Shown here in pieces: positions 12,341-24,429 of a DNA stretch of 64,000 bases. The notes under the pieces were generated by a model. It saw only the letters and a list, made by a program, of their open reading frames with translations. It had not been told where the DNA came from and ran no database searches. Both the position numbers and the translations under genes were made by a program. How positions within the stretch are numbered: position 1 is the first letter of the stretch; each line of letters begins with the position of its first letter. The stretch is from Bombardia bombarda. Taxonomy: Eukaryota > Ascomycota > Sordariomycetes > Sordariales > Lasiosphaeriaceae. The DNA is taken from NCBI GenBank assembly GCA_030512295.1, contig JAULSR010000005.1:2696596-2760595 (forward strand), given 5' to 3'.

Positions 12341-13656
12341 CGCGACGGTTGATATTGTTGATTGACCGAGTGACTGAGTGACTGAGCGACTGACTAACTG
12401 GGGCACGGCTCGACTCGGGGGGAGTCACCTCCCCCTTTTACTTATAGAGAGAGCTTGCATGCATGATCAGATAGATGACAGCTGACTGACTGACACGTCT
12501 TGTCGTTACGCATTGCCTGTCTCCAAGGCCAAGGAAAGGGACGAAAGGAGACCAGAAAATAAAGCAAAAAAAACAAGAAAGCACAAAGGAGAAACGAAGC
12601 TCCGGAGGGGAAATGGTCATCCCCTTCTCTCGCCAAAAAAGCAAAACCAGCAAGACATACGGCACTCCCCGCTCCAATCGGGCCGTCGCCTTCGACTCTC
12701 TGTCGGATGGTTAGGTACATTGTGACTAGCTGTAAACCCGACCATGGTGCGTTATGATTTTACACCGCGGTATAGCGCCTGGGTCATCTTGGTGTTTGAC
12801 CAAGACGACGACGCATATACCTTTGGTGTTGACTTCCCCACGATGCTGCCCGTACAGTCATGCTCCCGTCAGGGGCAGCCGCTGCCACGTCCAATAGGCG
12901 GATTGGATGCATCATGCACACCAGGGGCAGGGGGCAGGCCCTGCAGTGGCTGTTGCGGGCCTGTGGTCTACCCCATAGTTGCTACCCCAGAAAAACCTGC
13001 AAGCCCAACCCTACCTTATGTACTTCATCACTTCTTACCTCTCAAGAGCCGCACATGGGCATGCGGGGGCAAAAGAGGAAAGGCCCGAATGTGCTAGCGA
13101 TGTTTCCGTCGGCCGTGGATTAGGTGTCTAGGTGTGCACCAGCGAGGCGCATCCCAAATCAGTCAGTCGGACATCTGTGTCGAAACAGTAGGGTATTCCC
13201 GTCCAGAGGTTGACGGCGGGGGGAAAAAAGTGTGGGGAGATGAGGGGACACCACCATTTGCCAAGTGAGCTAGAATCTTCGGCCAAATTGTCACGGACCC
13301 AACATGCTTCTTTTGACCAGTAGTGCCGAGCCAAGCGCTCCATTTTCACGTGTGCCTCCGAGCTGGCCCCGAGTCTTTGGGCCCACCTCCGAGTCTGCCG
13401 ACGATGCATCTTGGTAGAGGAGGGTAGAGGAGGGTATATTCTATGTTACAGTGTGTCAACTACTTACCATCCTGCTCACCATCCTGTCCACCAACCAGGA
13501 ACATGAGGCAGTCGTCATCATCACGCTCACTACCCCCTTGACCCCGCGGCTTCTGCTCGGCACTATGGCTACCGCTGCTGACCCCACAACGCTTCACCTC
13601 CCCGGCGGCATATTATTAGAGCTGCCAAAAGAAAATAGGTTGCCGTCTGCCGATCC

Positions 13657-13687
<31 letters not shown>

Positions 13688-13858
13688 GACGCTTCTGTGT
13701 TGCCAGAAAAGAACTGGAACGACTGGTCGGTTCCCCAATTCGCTGTTTGCGTGTAGCTTTCAAACGAGTCCTATATAAGATTCTTGTCAGTTTCCAGTTT
13801 TACGGTCCGAATACGGCTGCAGACAACTGGGGCAAGGAAGGGTGGAACGAGTGCCTCA
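12341..13858. other. Amylase promoter and downstream region of the Zn2Cys6 gene
   Basis: About 1.5 kb. The part next to 12340 is the amylase promoter, with one palindromic CTCCGGAG near 12600 that fits the fungal CreA consensus (SYGGRG). The frame at 12744-13097 has no protein-like features. A CTG microsatellite lies at 13661-13687. No further gene is supported. Confidence 0.5.
12439..12446 (-). promoter_or_regulatory. TATA box of the amylase gene
   Basis: Reads TATAAGTA on the minus strand, about 100 nt upstream of the ATG at 12340, followed by a short leader with tandem TGACTGAG-like repeats (12365-12397). Identification is by sequence and position. Confidence 0.5.
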
Positions 13859-16480
13859 TCATACCCAGTCAAAGTTTGTTGTGAAATCCATGTTGCTGCT
13901 CGCCATGTTATTAAACATCGACAGTGGAGATGCTGCAGCATTTCCACCGAGCCCGCCGTCGCTCAAGAAATCTGGCGTCATGCCTGATCCCGAGCCTGAC
14001 GAGCCGAGCCCAATGTCCAGGGCCGGGTATGTCGTGCCTCCGGGGCTTTGTACCGTGTTAAAAGAGCCTGCCGAGTTTGGCGTCATACCGCCCGAAAGCA
14101 TGCCCAACGTCACAGCTGCCGAGTGCTCGGGCGGCAGGTTTCTCGAGTCCGTGAAGCCGAACGGGTTGTCTTTGATCGCCATTGGGGCCGCACTCGCCGA
14201 CGCTTCCCCGGAACGAGGGCTCTTGATCTTCTCGAGCATGATATCCAGGATATTCGACGCCTTCACTGCCTCCATCGAGCTATTAGCCAGCCCCTTCCAT
14301 ATATCTCGCGTGAGCTCTAGGCTGTGAATCATATCCAAACGCTGCTCTGGCGTCCAAAAGAAGAGGCTCTGGGAATCCTGGCGTTCCTCCGACCTCTCGG
14401 CCACGTTGTCAAAGTGTAGGTCCAGCACAATGAGCATGGCGGGGAGAAGGAAGTCCTTGGTTGCTATCGATGCCACAAACCACTTGATTGACCGCAACCT
14501 GCCGTTGGGCTGCGATTCACGGTGCAAAGTTGCAAGATGTCGGAGCGTTTCCAAAGATGCCTCGATGGCGCTACGGCGCGAGTGCGCATATCTAGGGTTG
14601 TGCCTCGACCGAGATAGGTATTTTCTGTGGAGAAGGCACATGATCTTGAGGTAGAGAATGTCGATATTGAAGCGCGCAATAATCAGCGTAAGCGGATCAT
14701 GCGAGCCATCGAGCGGCTGAAGCTTTAGGTGTGGCGGTAGCTCGCTCTTGACTTCTCGGAGTTTCGCGTCGAATCGCAGAATCTCATCGTAGTGAACCTG
14801 GTTCCGGACTCGGCTTGTTGCTTGCAAAATACTGCCCAGCTCCATGCACAGCTTGACTTTAGAGATCATGTAGCTAATGGGCGTTGGCTCCGCATTGGGC
14901 CTTGACGGCGGCAGCACCTTGGTGTCCGGGCCAAACTCCTCATCAAAAATGTTGTGTGGAAGCTGCGTGTCGCAGTCTTGCTCGTAAATCATATTGGGCA
15001 GCGAAACTTGGTGTGAGAACACTACGTCAGACATTCTGACAAGAGCCCACGTCCTTCTCCTCATTTCCTACATAAGAAAAAGCTCGAGTCAGCATACAAG
15101 ACTATAGTAACAAGGGGCGCTGGTGCTAGCGGGGAAACAATATGCTCACCGCCTGGAAGGGACTGATAGAAGGAAACCATTTAGCATCTCGATGATAGCC
15201 CATCCGAAATGCTATCCTCGTAACGAGTGAAATGATGAGCCAGAGGCCAAGGTCGGCATCCCACCGAGATGAGTACTCGCCAAAAACGTAGAGCATAAGA
15301 GTCTCTACCGTGTACTCGACCGGCTTCGTATAATCGCCTGTGATAAGACATTGCACTGTCCGCAGTCGATACTCGGCCGCCAACTCGAGAGTTCGTCCTT
15401 TCCATTCTGGAGGCTCATCTCCGACCTTATGGTAGCTTAACATGGCCAAACACAAGACCGAATATAGCAGGCCTAACCACATTATTGGCGATTTGGACGG
15501 GTCTTGCCAGTGGTTCCGAAGCTGCTGGTGAAATGTTGGCGCGTGAATAATGTTGACTGCATTGTCCATCGAGTTAAAATATCTCCCACATAGCGTCAAA
15601 ACGGTCGACTTGGGAGGGAGCTCTGCTCTAAGCTCTACTTCGCTGGCAGGAGTCGCGCCCAGAAGGAAGGTCGGGCCTTCGAGGGCCGATGGAGGCTTGC
15701 TGAGCAGTACCTTCTCGTAACTTTTTTCCAGATCCTTCTTGTGAGCTGCGTAATAGTTTTTGACTTCGGAGATGTCGGCCAGAATCGTATGCCAGTGTTC
15801 TTGTCCAATGTACATGGACTTCCCCCGGTCAACGTCCACCTTTAAGACGCCTAGCGAGGTTGCGAGTCCATCGTCAATATCACTATCCTCGTCATCCCGC
15901 AGAACACCATCGTCGTCCCTGTCCATTCTAGCCGACGAACTGCCGTCTGTAATCGAGGCGGCGGCGGCGGCAGCAGCAGCAGCAGCGCCTGTAGCGGCAG
16001 CGGCAGCAGCTGCCGATGACGGGTCTATATTTGCGCCGCCATGCATCAAGGACAAAACCAAACCTTCCAGTCTGTCAATACGATTCTGCATGTCATCTGG
16101 GCTCGCAGCGCCTTGACTTTGGTTCTTTTTACGAGACGAAGGGGTCGCGTAGGAGCAGCCAGAGGCATCCCCGCCTTCGCGTTTGACGCAGTTGCTGCAT
16201 GGGTGATTCCTGTCGCACTTCCTGTATGTTATATGAGCTAAGCTAGAACAACGAGCCCGCAAAACTGCGCAAGAGGTCAGAAACTCACAATCTAAAACAG
16301 TGCCAAGTCAGCATACGTCAAGAACAATGGAGATTGATGCATAACAAGGGCGGCTCACTTTCTTGTCCGGCAAGGGTAGCAGCTGAGTGGGACTCTATTC
16401 CTCTTGCGAACAATCCGAAACTGTTCCTCGGGTGAGTGAGCCCCGGAAGACGGTGCTGTTGACGGCGGTGTGGGCGTCAT
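13859..16480 (-). CDS. Zn2Cys6 fungal-specific transcription factor, 801 aa
   Basis: Minus-strand exons 16480..16359, 16291..16289 (a 3-nt micro-exon), 16221..15150 and 15067..13859. The N-terminus carries the zinc binuclear cluster CYPC-x6-CDRNHPCSNC with a last cysteine ten residues on. The exact six-residue spacing between Cys2 and Cys3 (RTRKLK) appears only if the micro-exon is used. A poly-Ala tract encoded by GCG/GCA repeats (about 15960-16015) follows, then the fungal transcription-factor middle domain (NSMDNAVNIIHAPTFH, YLSRSRHNP, and EMRRRTWALVRMSD at the last exon junction). The C-terminus is Gly/Ser-rich and acidic and ends FDWV. It would act in the nucleus on a CGG-type site; its targets are unknown. 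It is transcribed toward the amylase, 1.5 kb away, but it lacks features I associate with AmyR, so a starch role is only a possibility. Confidence 0.9.
16289..16291 (-). other. Candidate 3-nt micro-exon (ATT)
   Basis: Between two 67-nt introns (16358-16292 and 16288-16222), each with a GTGAG donor and an AG acceptor; the first has a CTGAC branch. The three bases turn RTRK|KC into RTRKLKC, the canonical Zn2Cys6 spacing. Confidence 0.7.
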
Positions 16481-18502
16481 GATGAGTAGCTATCTCCTTC
16501 CCTAGCAACCACGCTCAGAGTTATGGATTAGGGGGAAGAAACGTTGTATCTCTCACTTGCTGCAGTCGGATTGCCAGCGCTCCCAATAGTCTGTTGCCTT
16601 GTACATCAAACCCGGGTGGGGATTTGTGGGATGGGGAAGCGTCGACTGTCTTCGGCTCGGTGTATGGGGACGCGCGCCAGCGAGCTTGCTATCGATCAGG
16701 TGGCATATGTTCGTGCCACGGCACGATGACGGCAGATCACGATGTTTATCAACAACGCCCCCGATGGTACTGGAATAGGTACCTAGTATATGGTGGTTTG
16801 GTAGGGAACCTGTGGCGTGGACTGCGTTCTCTGGGTCTAGACAAGCTTAAGCACCATTAGCCTCCGTAACCGCCTTCAATAGGTACCAACTACCAAGACC
16901 AAAAGTGGGCTGACGGGTCGCTGTTGCCTGGGATCATCCATCGACAACAACCACTGAAATGCCGGGGAATATATAAGGTAGGTAGCAACTATCTAAGCTT
17001 ACAAAATGCTTTTGTCTTTCTGACTCCTCATTCACAACCACACAGCCTTCCAAAGCGAAGACCACGAAAAGAGTAGTCGGGCGACCTGATCGGCGCTTGG
17101 AAGCTCTGGTTTCAAGAAAGCTTTGACCCGGAGGGTTAGGTGGTTTGCGCCTTGCCGGGGCTGTCGCGGCGTGAAGTGCAAGTAAAGAGGTTAACGGCAG
17201 AGAAAGGCGATGCACTTTTCGGAAAAGACGTCGCAGACTGAGTTGGAAATTTCAAAAAGGGTATGCAATGTAAGAGTTGAGTTCGGCCACAAGTGCTGGT
17301 TCAGACAGGATCAATTTCGCATTTCGACTGCTACGGTACGTTGGATGAAGGTGGGATGAAACCCACCTGGCAACGACGAGCGGCGAGACTTTGGTGGGGA
17401 TAAAGGGTACCTACCTTCCTTAGCTTCATTAGGTACAGCACTAAACCAATCTTGGGTGGGTAGGTAGACTTGATGCGTCGAATACACACTGTATCTTCCT
17501 TATGCCCGGCGATAACCGGCCTTACAGCGCGTGCGTATACGCGATTAATAGAGGTATCTAACCTTTCCCTCCAATGACATGCCGCATTAAGACAAACCTC
17601 ATCTCAAGCAATGGCCGTCAGCAAACCTTGCCAGGAGGGCGGGGTAGATGATGCGCCGATGGTCTTTATTGTATGTAGATCCGGCATGCCTGCCAGTTAC
17701 GCATCCGTACATCTTTCCACCCACATCTTTGCGTGCATTTACGCTTATTAATCTACCCCAGCCGTGGTGACCACGGCGAGTGAGTCATGACCAAGACCAG
17801 ATGGATTGATTCGTGGTACACTTAAATATTGCGAGAGAAACTGCCTTCACCCCCACCCCCACCGATTCGAATAGTACATCACGGTCGACTTTCATGGATA
17901 GGGTATTTAATATTCTTGCCCCTGACTCGTCGAGCTCACTTGGCAGCTTCAACTGTCTTGAGCCCCTTGACACCCAGGAGAGGGAACAAACCTGGCCTGC
18001 TTCTGCACCGACCGTGCCTGGTACGTCTCTAGAAATTTGGGTGCCCGGTAAGTTAACGGCACAATGCAAGCTCATGTTTTCTCTTTTGCCTCCCTATACA
18101 AGATAGCAGAGCAGGTATACACGCAAGCGCATTGCTTGCTCTAGCTCTATCAACAAGGATAGAGCGCTGGCTCCTCCATACAGTATACCACAGGTATAAA
18201 CCAAGCAATCCACCGATAGATGGCTATGCCATATGGCACTAGAAGTTTCAATAGGAAACAGTAGTATGCCTCCATTGGGTATTATTGGATCGGATATGCT
18301 AGTGAGGTAGCACCGATGAGAGAAAACAATTGAATAGTGCGAACTGTAAACCCCCCTTCCGGGAACTCTCAGCCATGACACAGCCAAGCAGGCTCGCCTG
18401 GACCGTATCAGGACACATTGCCTTCAGGACCGTGCCACTTTAAGACAAAAAGGCAGATGCGGAGGTGCCATGTAAGGCAGTGTTTTCGCATATCCAAGCC
18501 AC
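16481..18502. other. Promoter of the Zn2Cys6 gene and long gene-free stretch
   Basis: About 2 kb. Several CCTACC/GGTACCTA-type motifs occur (16776-16885, 17408-17470). Open frames in both strands are short and lack motifs. I see no gene. The right end is the 3' flank of the glutaredoxin gene. Confidence 0.5.
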
Positions 18503-19346
18503 TCAAGACGAAGTAGCAGGTACATCGCCATTCGCTTTAGCGCTGTATGGTTTGAAGAAGTCGGCATCGCCAGCCATTTCCTCCTTGACCTGCTAAACGT
18601 CAGCACATGCCATCTCACATTGAGGACGGGCGACATACGATATCAAGCCCTCCCACCAGTTCGCCGTCGATCCAGAGCTGTGGGAAAGTCGGCCAGTCGG
18701 CATACTCCTTTAGTCCCTGCCGCACTTCATCGTCGGCCAGGATATTGAAGAAGCCGTACTTGACAGCATTCTCCCTTAAAATGGCGACAATCTGCCGCGA
18801 GAATCCGCACTTGGGCTCACTGGGCGTGCCCTTCATGAACAGCATCACCGGGGCGGCCTTGACCAGGTCGCTAAGACGCTTGAAGAGCTCTTCTTTCTGC
18901 TTCTCTGCGTCTTTGGGGGCTAGGCTGGCGTCCGCCATGTCTACCGTTGCCGTGCTGCCGTTCGTGCTGGTTGCTGGTTGCTCGCCATCGGGCTTGGCGG
19001 ATTGCTTTGCGTGGGTCTCGATCGCACTCCGTACCTTGACGGCACTGCTACCGCTGACCGTCTCGAGTACCTGGCTATTTCGAATAAGCACCAGGAATGG
19101 GACAGCCGTGACATTGTAACTCTCGCTGATGTCAGACAGCTCCTCGGCGTCGATGGAAACCCAGGATGTGGAAGGTGGCTCAGTCACGGGATATTCGCTT
19201 GCCAAGGTCGAGAGGACGGTCGCCATTTGCGCGCAGGGCGCAGCCCATGGTGCATTGAAGGATACGATTAGGAGCGTAGATGGCGGCAGCGAGGAGAGGT
19301 GTTGGGCCCAGCCATCGAGGGTGGTGATGTCCTTGATAGTCGACAT
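18503..19346 (-). CDS. GRX4: Monothiol glutaredoxin Grx3/Grx4 type (thioredoxin-like plus CGFS domain)
   Basis: Minus-strand exons 19346..18639 and 18589..18503 give 264 aa. The N-terminal thioredoxin-like domain has WAAPC at the usual active-site position with only one cysteine. A Ser/Thr/Ala linker follows, then a C-terminal monothiol glutaredoxin domain with KCGFS near residue 178, WPTFPQLWIDGE and GGLDI. The last exon adds KEEMAGDADFF. This two-domain layout is that of cytosolic/nuclear Grx3/4, which carry a glutathione-ligated [2Fe-2S] cluster and pass iron status to iron-responsive transcription factors. The intron (18638-18590) ends in TAGCAG, two acceptors 3 nt apart, so an isoform with one extra Gln is possible. 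The ATG at 19346 is chosen because the first residues (STIKDITTLDGW) start the domain; the frame upstream is low-quality. Confidence 0.93.
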
Positions 19347-20441
19347 GGCGCGCGGGACAGCTATGATCAGATCGATCGAGTCGGTATTTGGTAGGATGCA
19401 ACTGGATGCAGACTGTTGGACCTGCGATTTCCCTTGTTTGCAAGTTATTATAGTTGCACGCGACGAGAAAAAAGTAGGTTTGTTACCGATATATGTTGTG
19501 GCATCGGAGAAAGACAAACAGCTTGTTGTGACCTTTTTTTTCTTCGCGGGGCGGCTCAACTGGATGTTTGATGGTCTGGGTTGCCCCTCCATTACCCGCC
19601 GGCCGATGACGGGAGGGCCCTGCGCGAACGAATTGATGGCTGGTTGAATGTAATTGGACGAGCACCTGTTGCGTCATTTCCCACCCATCCCATCTTAGGC
19701 ACTGTGCAAGAGAACCTGAAGCTTCATAGGTAGGTACCCAGAATACCCAGGCTCAGGCTCACTCCTTTTCAGAGGCCCCAAAATTGAGAGCACGGAGCAA
19801 TCATGCATTATGGCCTTTGTGAGTCTACAGATCTATATCTACTATATGTGACATCTGGTTGATCTCGGTACCCGCCTTTGACTTGTGAGGTAAATAGGTA
19901 CATGTACAGTACTGTCCATATAGATACCTAGGTCCATACATACCTTACCGAGTTAGCATTGGTCTATCCATTCGTTTAAGCTTTGCGTATGTCGGAAATA
20001 TCTTGAGCTAGTAGGTTTCTTCCTATATGTACACAGTACACTGTACATAGAGCGATATGAGTACCCGGTGCGGTGTATCCGTATCCTTAGTCCTGAGGTA
20101 TTCGTACCTCTAGTCAGTCCCCGACACTTTGCCACAAAGCCACGCGTGCCATGCCATGGCGTTTAAAACCAAAGGGGTTGGTCGGTGCATCACTAGCCCC
20201 CCGCTCGAGCTTCCGCGCAGCCCCGACGACTTTCGCCTTCCCTTTTGATTGGTCCTACCACCTTCCATAGATCGGGCCTCTCACCGTCATCTCTCACCCT
20301 TATCCTCCATTCACCCATTTATGAGCCTACCACCTACTTTCCGTCCTGCGATATCTGCTTGCTCTTGGTATCAATCGATCATTTTCAACAAGCGAACCGC
20401 TCTTTGGCTGACCGCATTACCTGACCTAAACACCTAAAACC
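19347..20441. other. Divergent promoter region, Grx4 / Cys-rich peptide gene
   Basis: About 1.1 kb between divergent genes. CCTAGGTA-type motifs lie at 19727-19740 and 19890-19935. From about 20230 the plus strand is strongly pyrimidine-rich (CTCTCACC, CTTATCCTCC), a leader for the next gene. No gene is seen. Confidence 0.5.
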
Positions 20442-20843
20442 ATGTCGGCTCAGCAGTATTATCAGCAGGGCCCTCCCCAAGGCTACGGGAGCCCTCCTCC
20501 CCAAGGCGGCTATCCCCAGTACCCTCAGCCTGTGAGTACCGAGTACCACCAACAGCAACCCACGGTCTTAATGCCTGATCCGCGGCAATCATAGCTAAGA
20601 AGCGACGCTGACTTATGAATGACATCGCAGTCTTACGGAGGCCCGCCTCCACAGCAGCAAGGCGGCTACTACCCGCCTCAAGGGCAGATGCAATACCAGC
20701 AACAGCCTCCTCCCCGGAAGAGCAGTGGCGGCGGCGGCGGCTGCCTCCAAGGCTGCTTGGCAGCGCTGTGCTGTTGCTTCGTTGGCGCTGAGTGCTGCGA
20801 ATGCTGCGCCGACTGCTGCGAATGCTTCGCCGACTGCTGTTGA
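20442..20843 (+). CDS. Small Gln/Pro-rich protein with Cys-rich C-terminal membrane anchor
   Basis: Exons 20442..20531 and 20631..20843 give 100 aa; the intron has a GTGAGT donor, a CTGAC branch and a GCAG acceptor. The first 60 residues are repeats of Q/P/Y/G (QQYYQQGPPQGYG type). A Gly5 hinge and a compact Cys-rich hydrophobic tail follow (CLQGCLAALCCCFVG, then paired ECC/DCC). This is the layout of CYSTM-type proteins, which sit at the plasma membrane through the Cys-rich tail (probably palmitoylated) and are linked to stress tolerance in yeast and plants. Function here is inference from the layout. Confidence 0.8.
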
Positions 20844-21888
20844 GTCCAATCTTATCCACAGCTGTCGCGAATGCGTGGCCAAGGTTCGAGACCGACAGGA
20901 TGAGGAGCGGGGCATACGATGTTTTGGCCACATAAACAGAGTGTCAAAAGGAAAAGAGGGGGGTGGGGGGTGTCTTTACTGGTCGTTGGACTATTTTCTG
21001 GGAGTTAGACGACGTTACGAACGGATAATGACTGGCAAGCTTTGATGGCGGTGAGCGGATTTCAATCATGATCGCACGGCTTCATCACCTCTGATTGCGC
21101 GCCACGCCGACTTCCTAGGGGCTGAGGCCTTGGATGCAGACAAGCGAAGTTCGTTTGTCCTCAACCGAATTATGGCATCGACTCTAGGCTGGACACGCGG
21201 GCATTATTGTGCTGGTCTATATGTAGTTTTTTCACCTCCTGTTTGGGCCCATACTGGCTATGCATTTTACGAGAAATGAACTTCAAATAATCGTTGGATT
21301 ATCAATACGTGTGGCTGAACTGGTGAAGCTGCGGAAATACATCGGCCGAGGTAGGTTGGCAGTGGCTACCAGCTGGGTGTGATTGTGAAATATAGGTATC
21401 TTTCCTCACCGGGAATATATTCCTGCATGTATATCGTCAAAATAAAGAGTGAAATCTGATGATTGCATCTTGTCGGGGGTTTGCAGTTGAAGGGCGGGCG
21501 GAACCTTGACGAGCTTGCCCCACCCGACCCTCTGTCCGTCCCAGTTGTGCTACCTACCTAGGTATGTATGTACTTTGTACAGGTTCCATTACTAACAGGA
21601 GCAGTAGACAGGACAGCCAAGCAACAAATTTAGAGCCAGGTCCACTGTGCAGTCCATTCCTTGGTACCTGTTTGCGCTGGGCCTTGGGGGCCCTGATTGC
21701 TCCATGCACAGCCTCTTTGACGACGTACAAAGTACGTCTGCAGAGCCAAGCTCCCTCCCGACTCCAACTCCTGGTCGTCAGCGATCCACCGCATACCTAT
21801 TCCACCTCGACTACGGTCTACTCGACAGACACACTTTCTCGTTTCGCAACGCAACGCAACGCACCGAACAGCCGGATAGCTTACCAAA
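20844..21888. other. Intergenic region
   Basis: About 1 kb. It holds the 3' flank of the Cys-rich gene and the Abp1 promoter, with a CTACCTAGGTA motif at 21551-21565. Short open frames only. Confidence 0.5.
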
Positions 21889-24429
21889 ATGGCGTCGCTG
21901 AATTTGTCCATCAACGGGCCCTCGATCAAGAGCAGCTACCAGGGCGTCATCAACGGCCCCGCTCCATCCTCGAGCTCGCCCACCTATGCCCAGTGGGCCC
22001 TCTTCTCCGTCCAGGCGCCGCTCCTCAATGCATTTCAGGACAGCGCAGCAAAGGAAAGCATTCTGAAGGTCGAGACTACTGGAGGTATGTGAGAATAGTA
22101 TGGCGTAGTCACGGTCAACAGCTGGCTGGGCGGCAACTGGCAGATAGCAGCCACCACATGTTTACCTCGCTGACCCGGTCCCACTGCAGATGGCGAGCTC
22201 TCCGACCTCATCGAGGACTTCAACGAAGGTCGCATTCAGTTCGCATTTGTAAAGGTCAAGGACCCAAACACGGGTCTTCCCAAAAACGTTCTCATCGCAT
22301 GGTGTGGCGGAGGCGTCCCCGAACGCACCAAGGGCTACTTCACCAGCCATGTCACCGCCGTGGCCAAGGTTCTGCATGGCTACCATGTCCAAATAACTGC
22401 GCGCTCCGATAGCGACCTCTCTCCGGAGGCCATCGTGAAGAAGGTTGCTGATGCGTCGGGCGCCAAATACACGGCCGGAGGGTCAGCCCCTCTTGCCGCT
22501 GCCGCCCCTCCACCGGTCGCCAAGAAGCCTGTCTTCACCCCTGCAACATCCAGCTCGGCCGGTTCCTTTAACCCTTTAGTTGCGGCCCGGAGCCGGAAAC
22601 AGGAAAATGTCGACACTGATGGCTGGGGTGCGGATGCACCTCCCGTGACAAGGACCCGGATTGAGAAGGTCGAATCTGCTTACAAGCCGACCCGGGTGAA
22701 CATTGCCGATCTAAGACAGAACAAGGATGACTCTCGCTTTGACAGGAGACAGGACGATCGATCTTCTGACATTGTCAAGGGCGCCTATCAGCCGGTGGGC
22801 AAAGTAGATATCGCCGCTCTTCGTGCCCAAGCAAAAGAGGTCCGCGATGATCGACCTGTTACTGTCAAGGGCGCCTACGAGCCAGTAGGAAAGGTTGATA
22901 TTGCTGCCATTCGAGCGAAGGCCCAGCGCCCCGTTGAAGCGGTGGATGAAGAGCCGATACCGCCCAAGAGCCTGGCCGAGCGGACCGCTGCATTCACGCA
23001 GTCGGAGCGTCTCACGGAACTGCCCAAGCCCAAGGTTGCTAAGAAATTTGGCACATCTACCTTTATTGGGACCAAGGCTCCAACACCATCAGCACTTGGG
23101 TTTGGAGGATCGTCGGTGCCATCGGCACCCCCTGTTGGCGCTGCTAGCAGAACGTTTGCCGATGAGGGCGGCAAGACACCGGCCCAAATTTGGGCTGAGA
23201 AGAAGGCCAGGCAGGGCGGCGTGGTTGCTTCTACCTCTAACCCGACCGTCACCTCACCAGTCACGGCGCAAAAGAGTGGAAGTGAGTGGAGGAGCGGCTA
23301 CGCGGGAAAGAGCTGGGCCCCCATACAGACCCCCAACTTTAGTCGTGGGGGCGTGGAGGCGCAAAAGACTGGAGGAACCGAACACTCAGAACCCGAGCCA
23401 CCTGCATCCCCTGCTGGCGGTATTTCCGCATTGCGCGATAGGTTTAAGGACACGGCGCCAATGGGCAACACAAGCCGCGCCGTGCCGGAATTGGCCGCAG
23501 CTATGGAGGACGAGCCAGCCCCCCCCCTCCATCCGCAAGTCGCCCGCCTGTCGGTTTCGCGCTTCCTGGACTCCCTTCCCGACCCAGTGCTGTTAACCGA
23601 GATGAGCAGGAAGAGGAGGAAGAGGAAGAGGAGCGCGCCAGAGAGGAGGAGGCTGTCCAGTTCCATGACTACGATGAGCGCCCGTCCTCTCCTGTCCGGA
23701 TTGCGATACCAGTTGCACGTAGTGCCGCAGTGGAGCTTGAGCCACCAGCCGAGAGGCTTCCCACTCGTCCAGTTCCAGTTCCCCAGGACCTGCCCAGAGA
23801 AGAGGACCTACCGGCGGAGGAGGAGACACACGATCCACGAGCAGCGGCTGCAGCTGTTGCGGAACAATCCCTTGGTCATGTGGCCGACAGCGCCGCGGAC
23901 TCTGGTGGCAATAAGCGTGCCTTAGTTCAATATGATTACGAGAAGGCAGAAGACAACGAGATTGAGCTCCGCGAGGGCGAATATGTCACAAACATTGAGA
24001 TGGTTGACGATGATTGGTGGATGGGCACCAATTCGCAGGGCGAGAGTGGTCTTTTCCCAAGCAACTACGTTGAGCTTGTTGACGATGATGGTGACAAGGC
24101 CCCGGAGCTGCCAGGCCCGCCTCCAGCAGCACATGCTGAGCCCGAACCTAACACTGCTCCTGCCGCTGCCGCTACTTCGGCTAACGGGGGACCCACGGCG
24201 ACGGCACAGTATGACTACGAGGCCGCGGAAGACAACGGTAGGTGGCGTTCTGCATTTCCCATGCATGCATACTTGTTTTTATCGTGTTGCTAACTTGTTC
24301 TCAGAACTAAGTTTCCCAGAAGGCGCTACGATTACTAACCTGGAATTTCCTGACGAGGATTGGTGGCATGGGCATTATCAGGGCGCGTCGGGCCTTTTCC
24401 CAGCCAACTATGTCCAGCTGGACTCTTAG
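21889..24429 (+). CDS. ABP1: Actin-binding protein Abp1 (ADF-H plus two SH3), with an apparent 1-nt frameshift
   Basis: Exons 21889..22084, 22190..24237 and 24305..24429. Residues 1 to about 150 form an ADF/cofilin-homology domain (YAQWALFSV, LIEDFNEGRIQFAFVKV, KNVLIAWCGGGVPE). A central region holds repeats of the form AYxPVGKVDIAAxRA (about 22785-22920). An acidic EEEE stretch and two SH3 domains end the protein (ALVQYDYEKAEDNEI and ATAQYDYEAAEDNEL, both with ALYDY/WW/LFPSNY-type signatures). Abp1 binds cortical actin patches and recruits endocytic partners. The frame is broken at a run of nine C (23519-23527): upstream coding is in one frame, and the acidic region and SH3 domains are in another. 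One more C would join them into about 789 aa. It is either a sequencing/assembly error or a real mutation; a 56-nt intron at 23554-23609 is a weaker alternative. Confidence 0.88.

Noticed and set aside
12744..13123. Possible small gene on the plus strand upstream of the amylase
   Set aside because: Frames lack motifs, have no good leader and overlap each other; nothing supports coding.
8755..16480. A secondary-metabolite or effector cluster around the secreted protein, amylase and Zn2Cys6 gene
   Set aside because: No backbone synthase, transporter or tailoring enzyme is present; the genes do not form a known cluster type.
23554..23609. A 56-nt intron explaining the Abp1 frame change
   Set aside because: The length would fix the frame, but the donor GTTTCG is weak, and the second frame already reads a good Pro-rich linker right after the C9 run, so a 1-nt slip is simpler.
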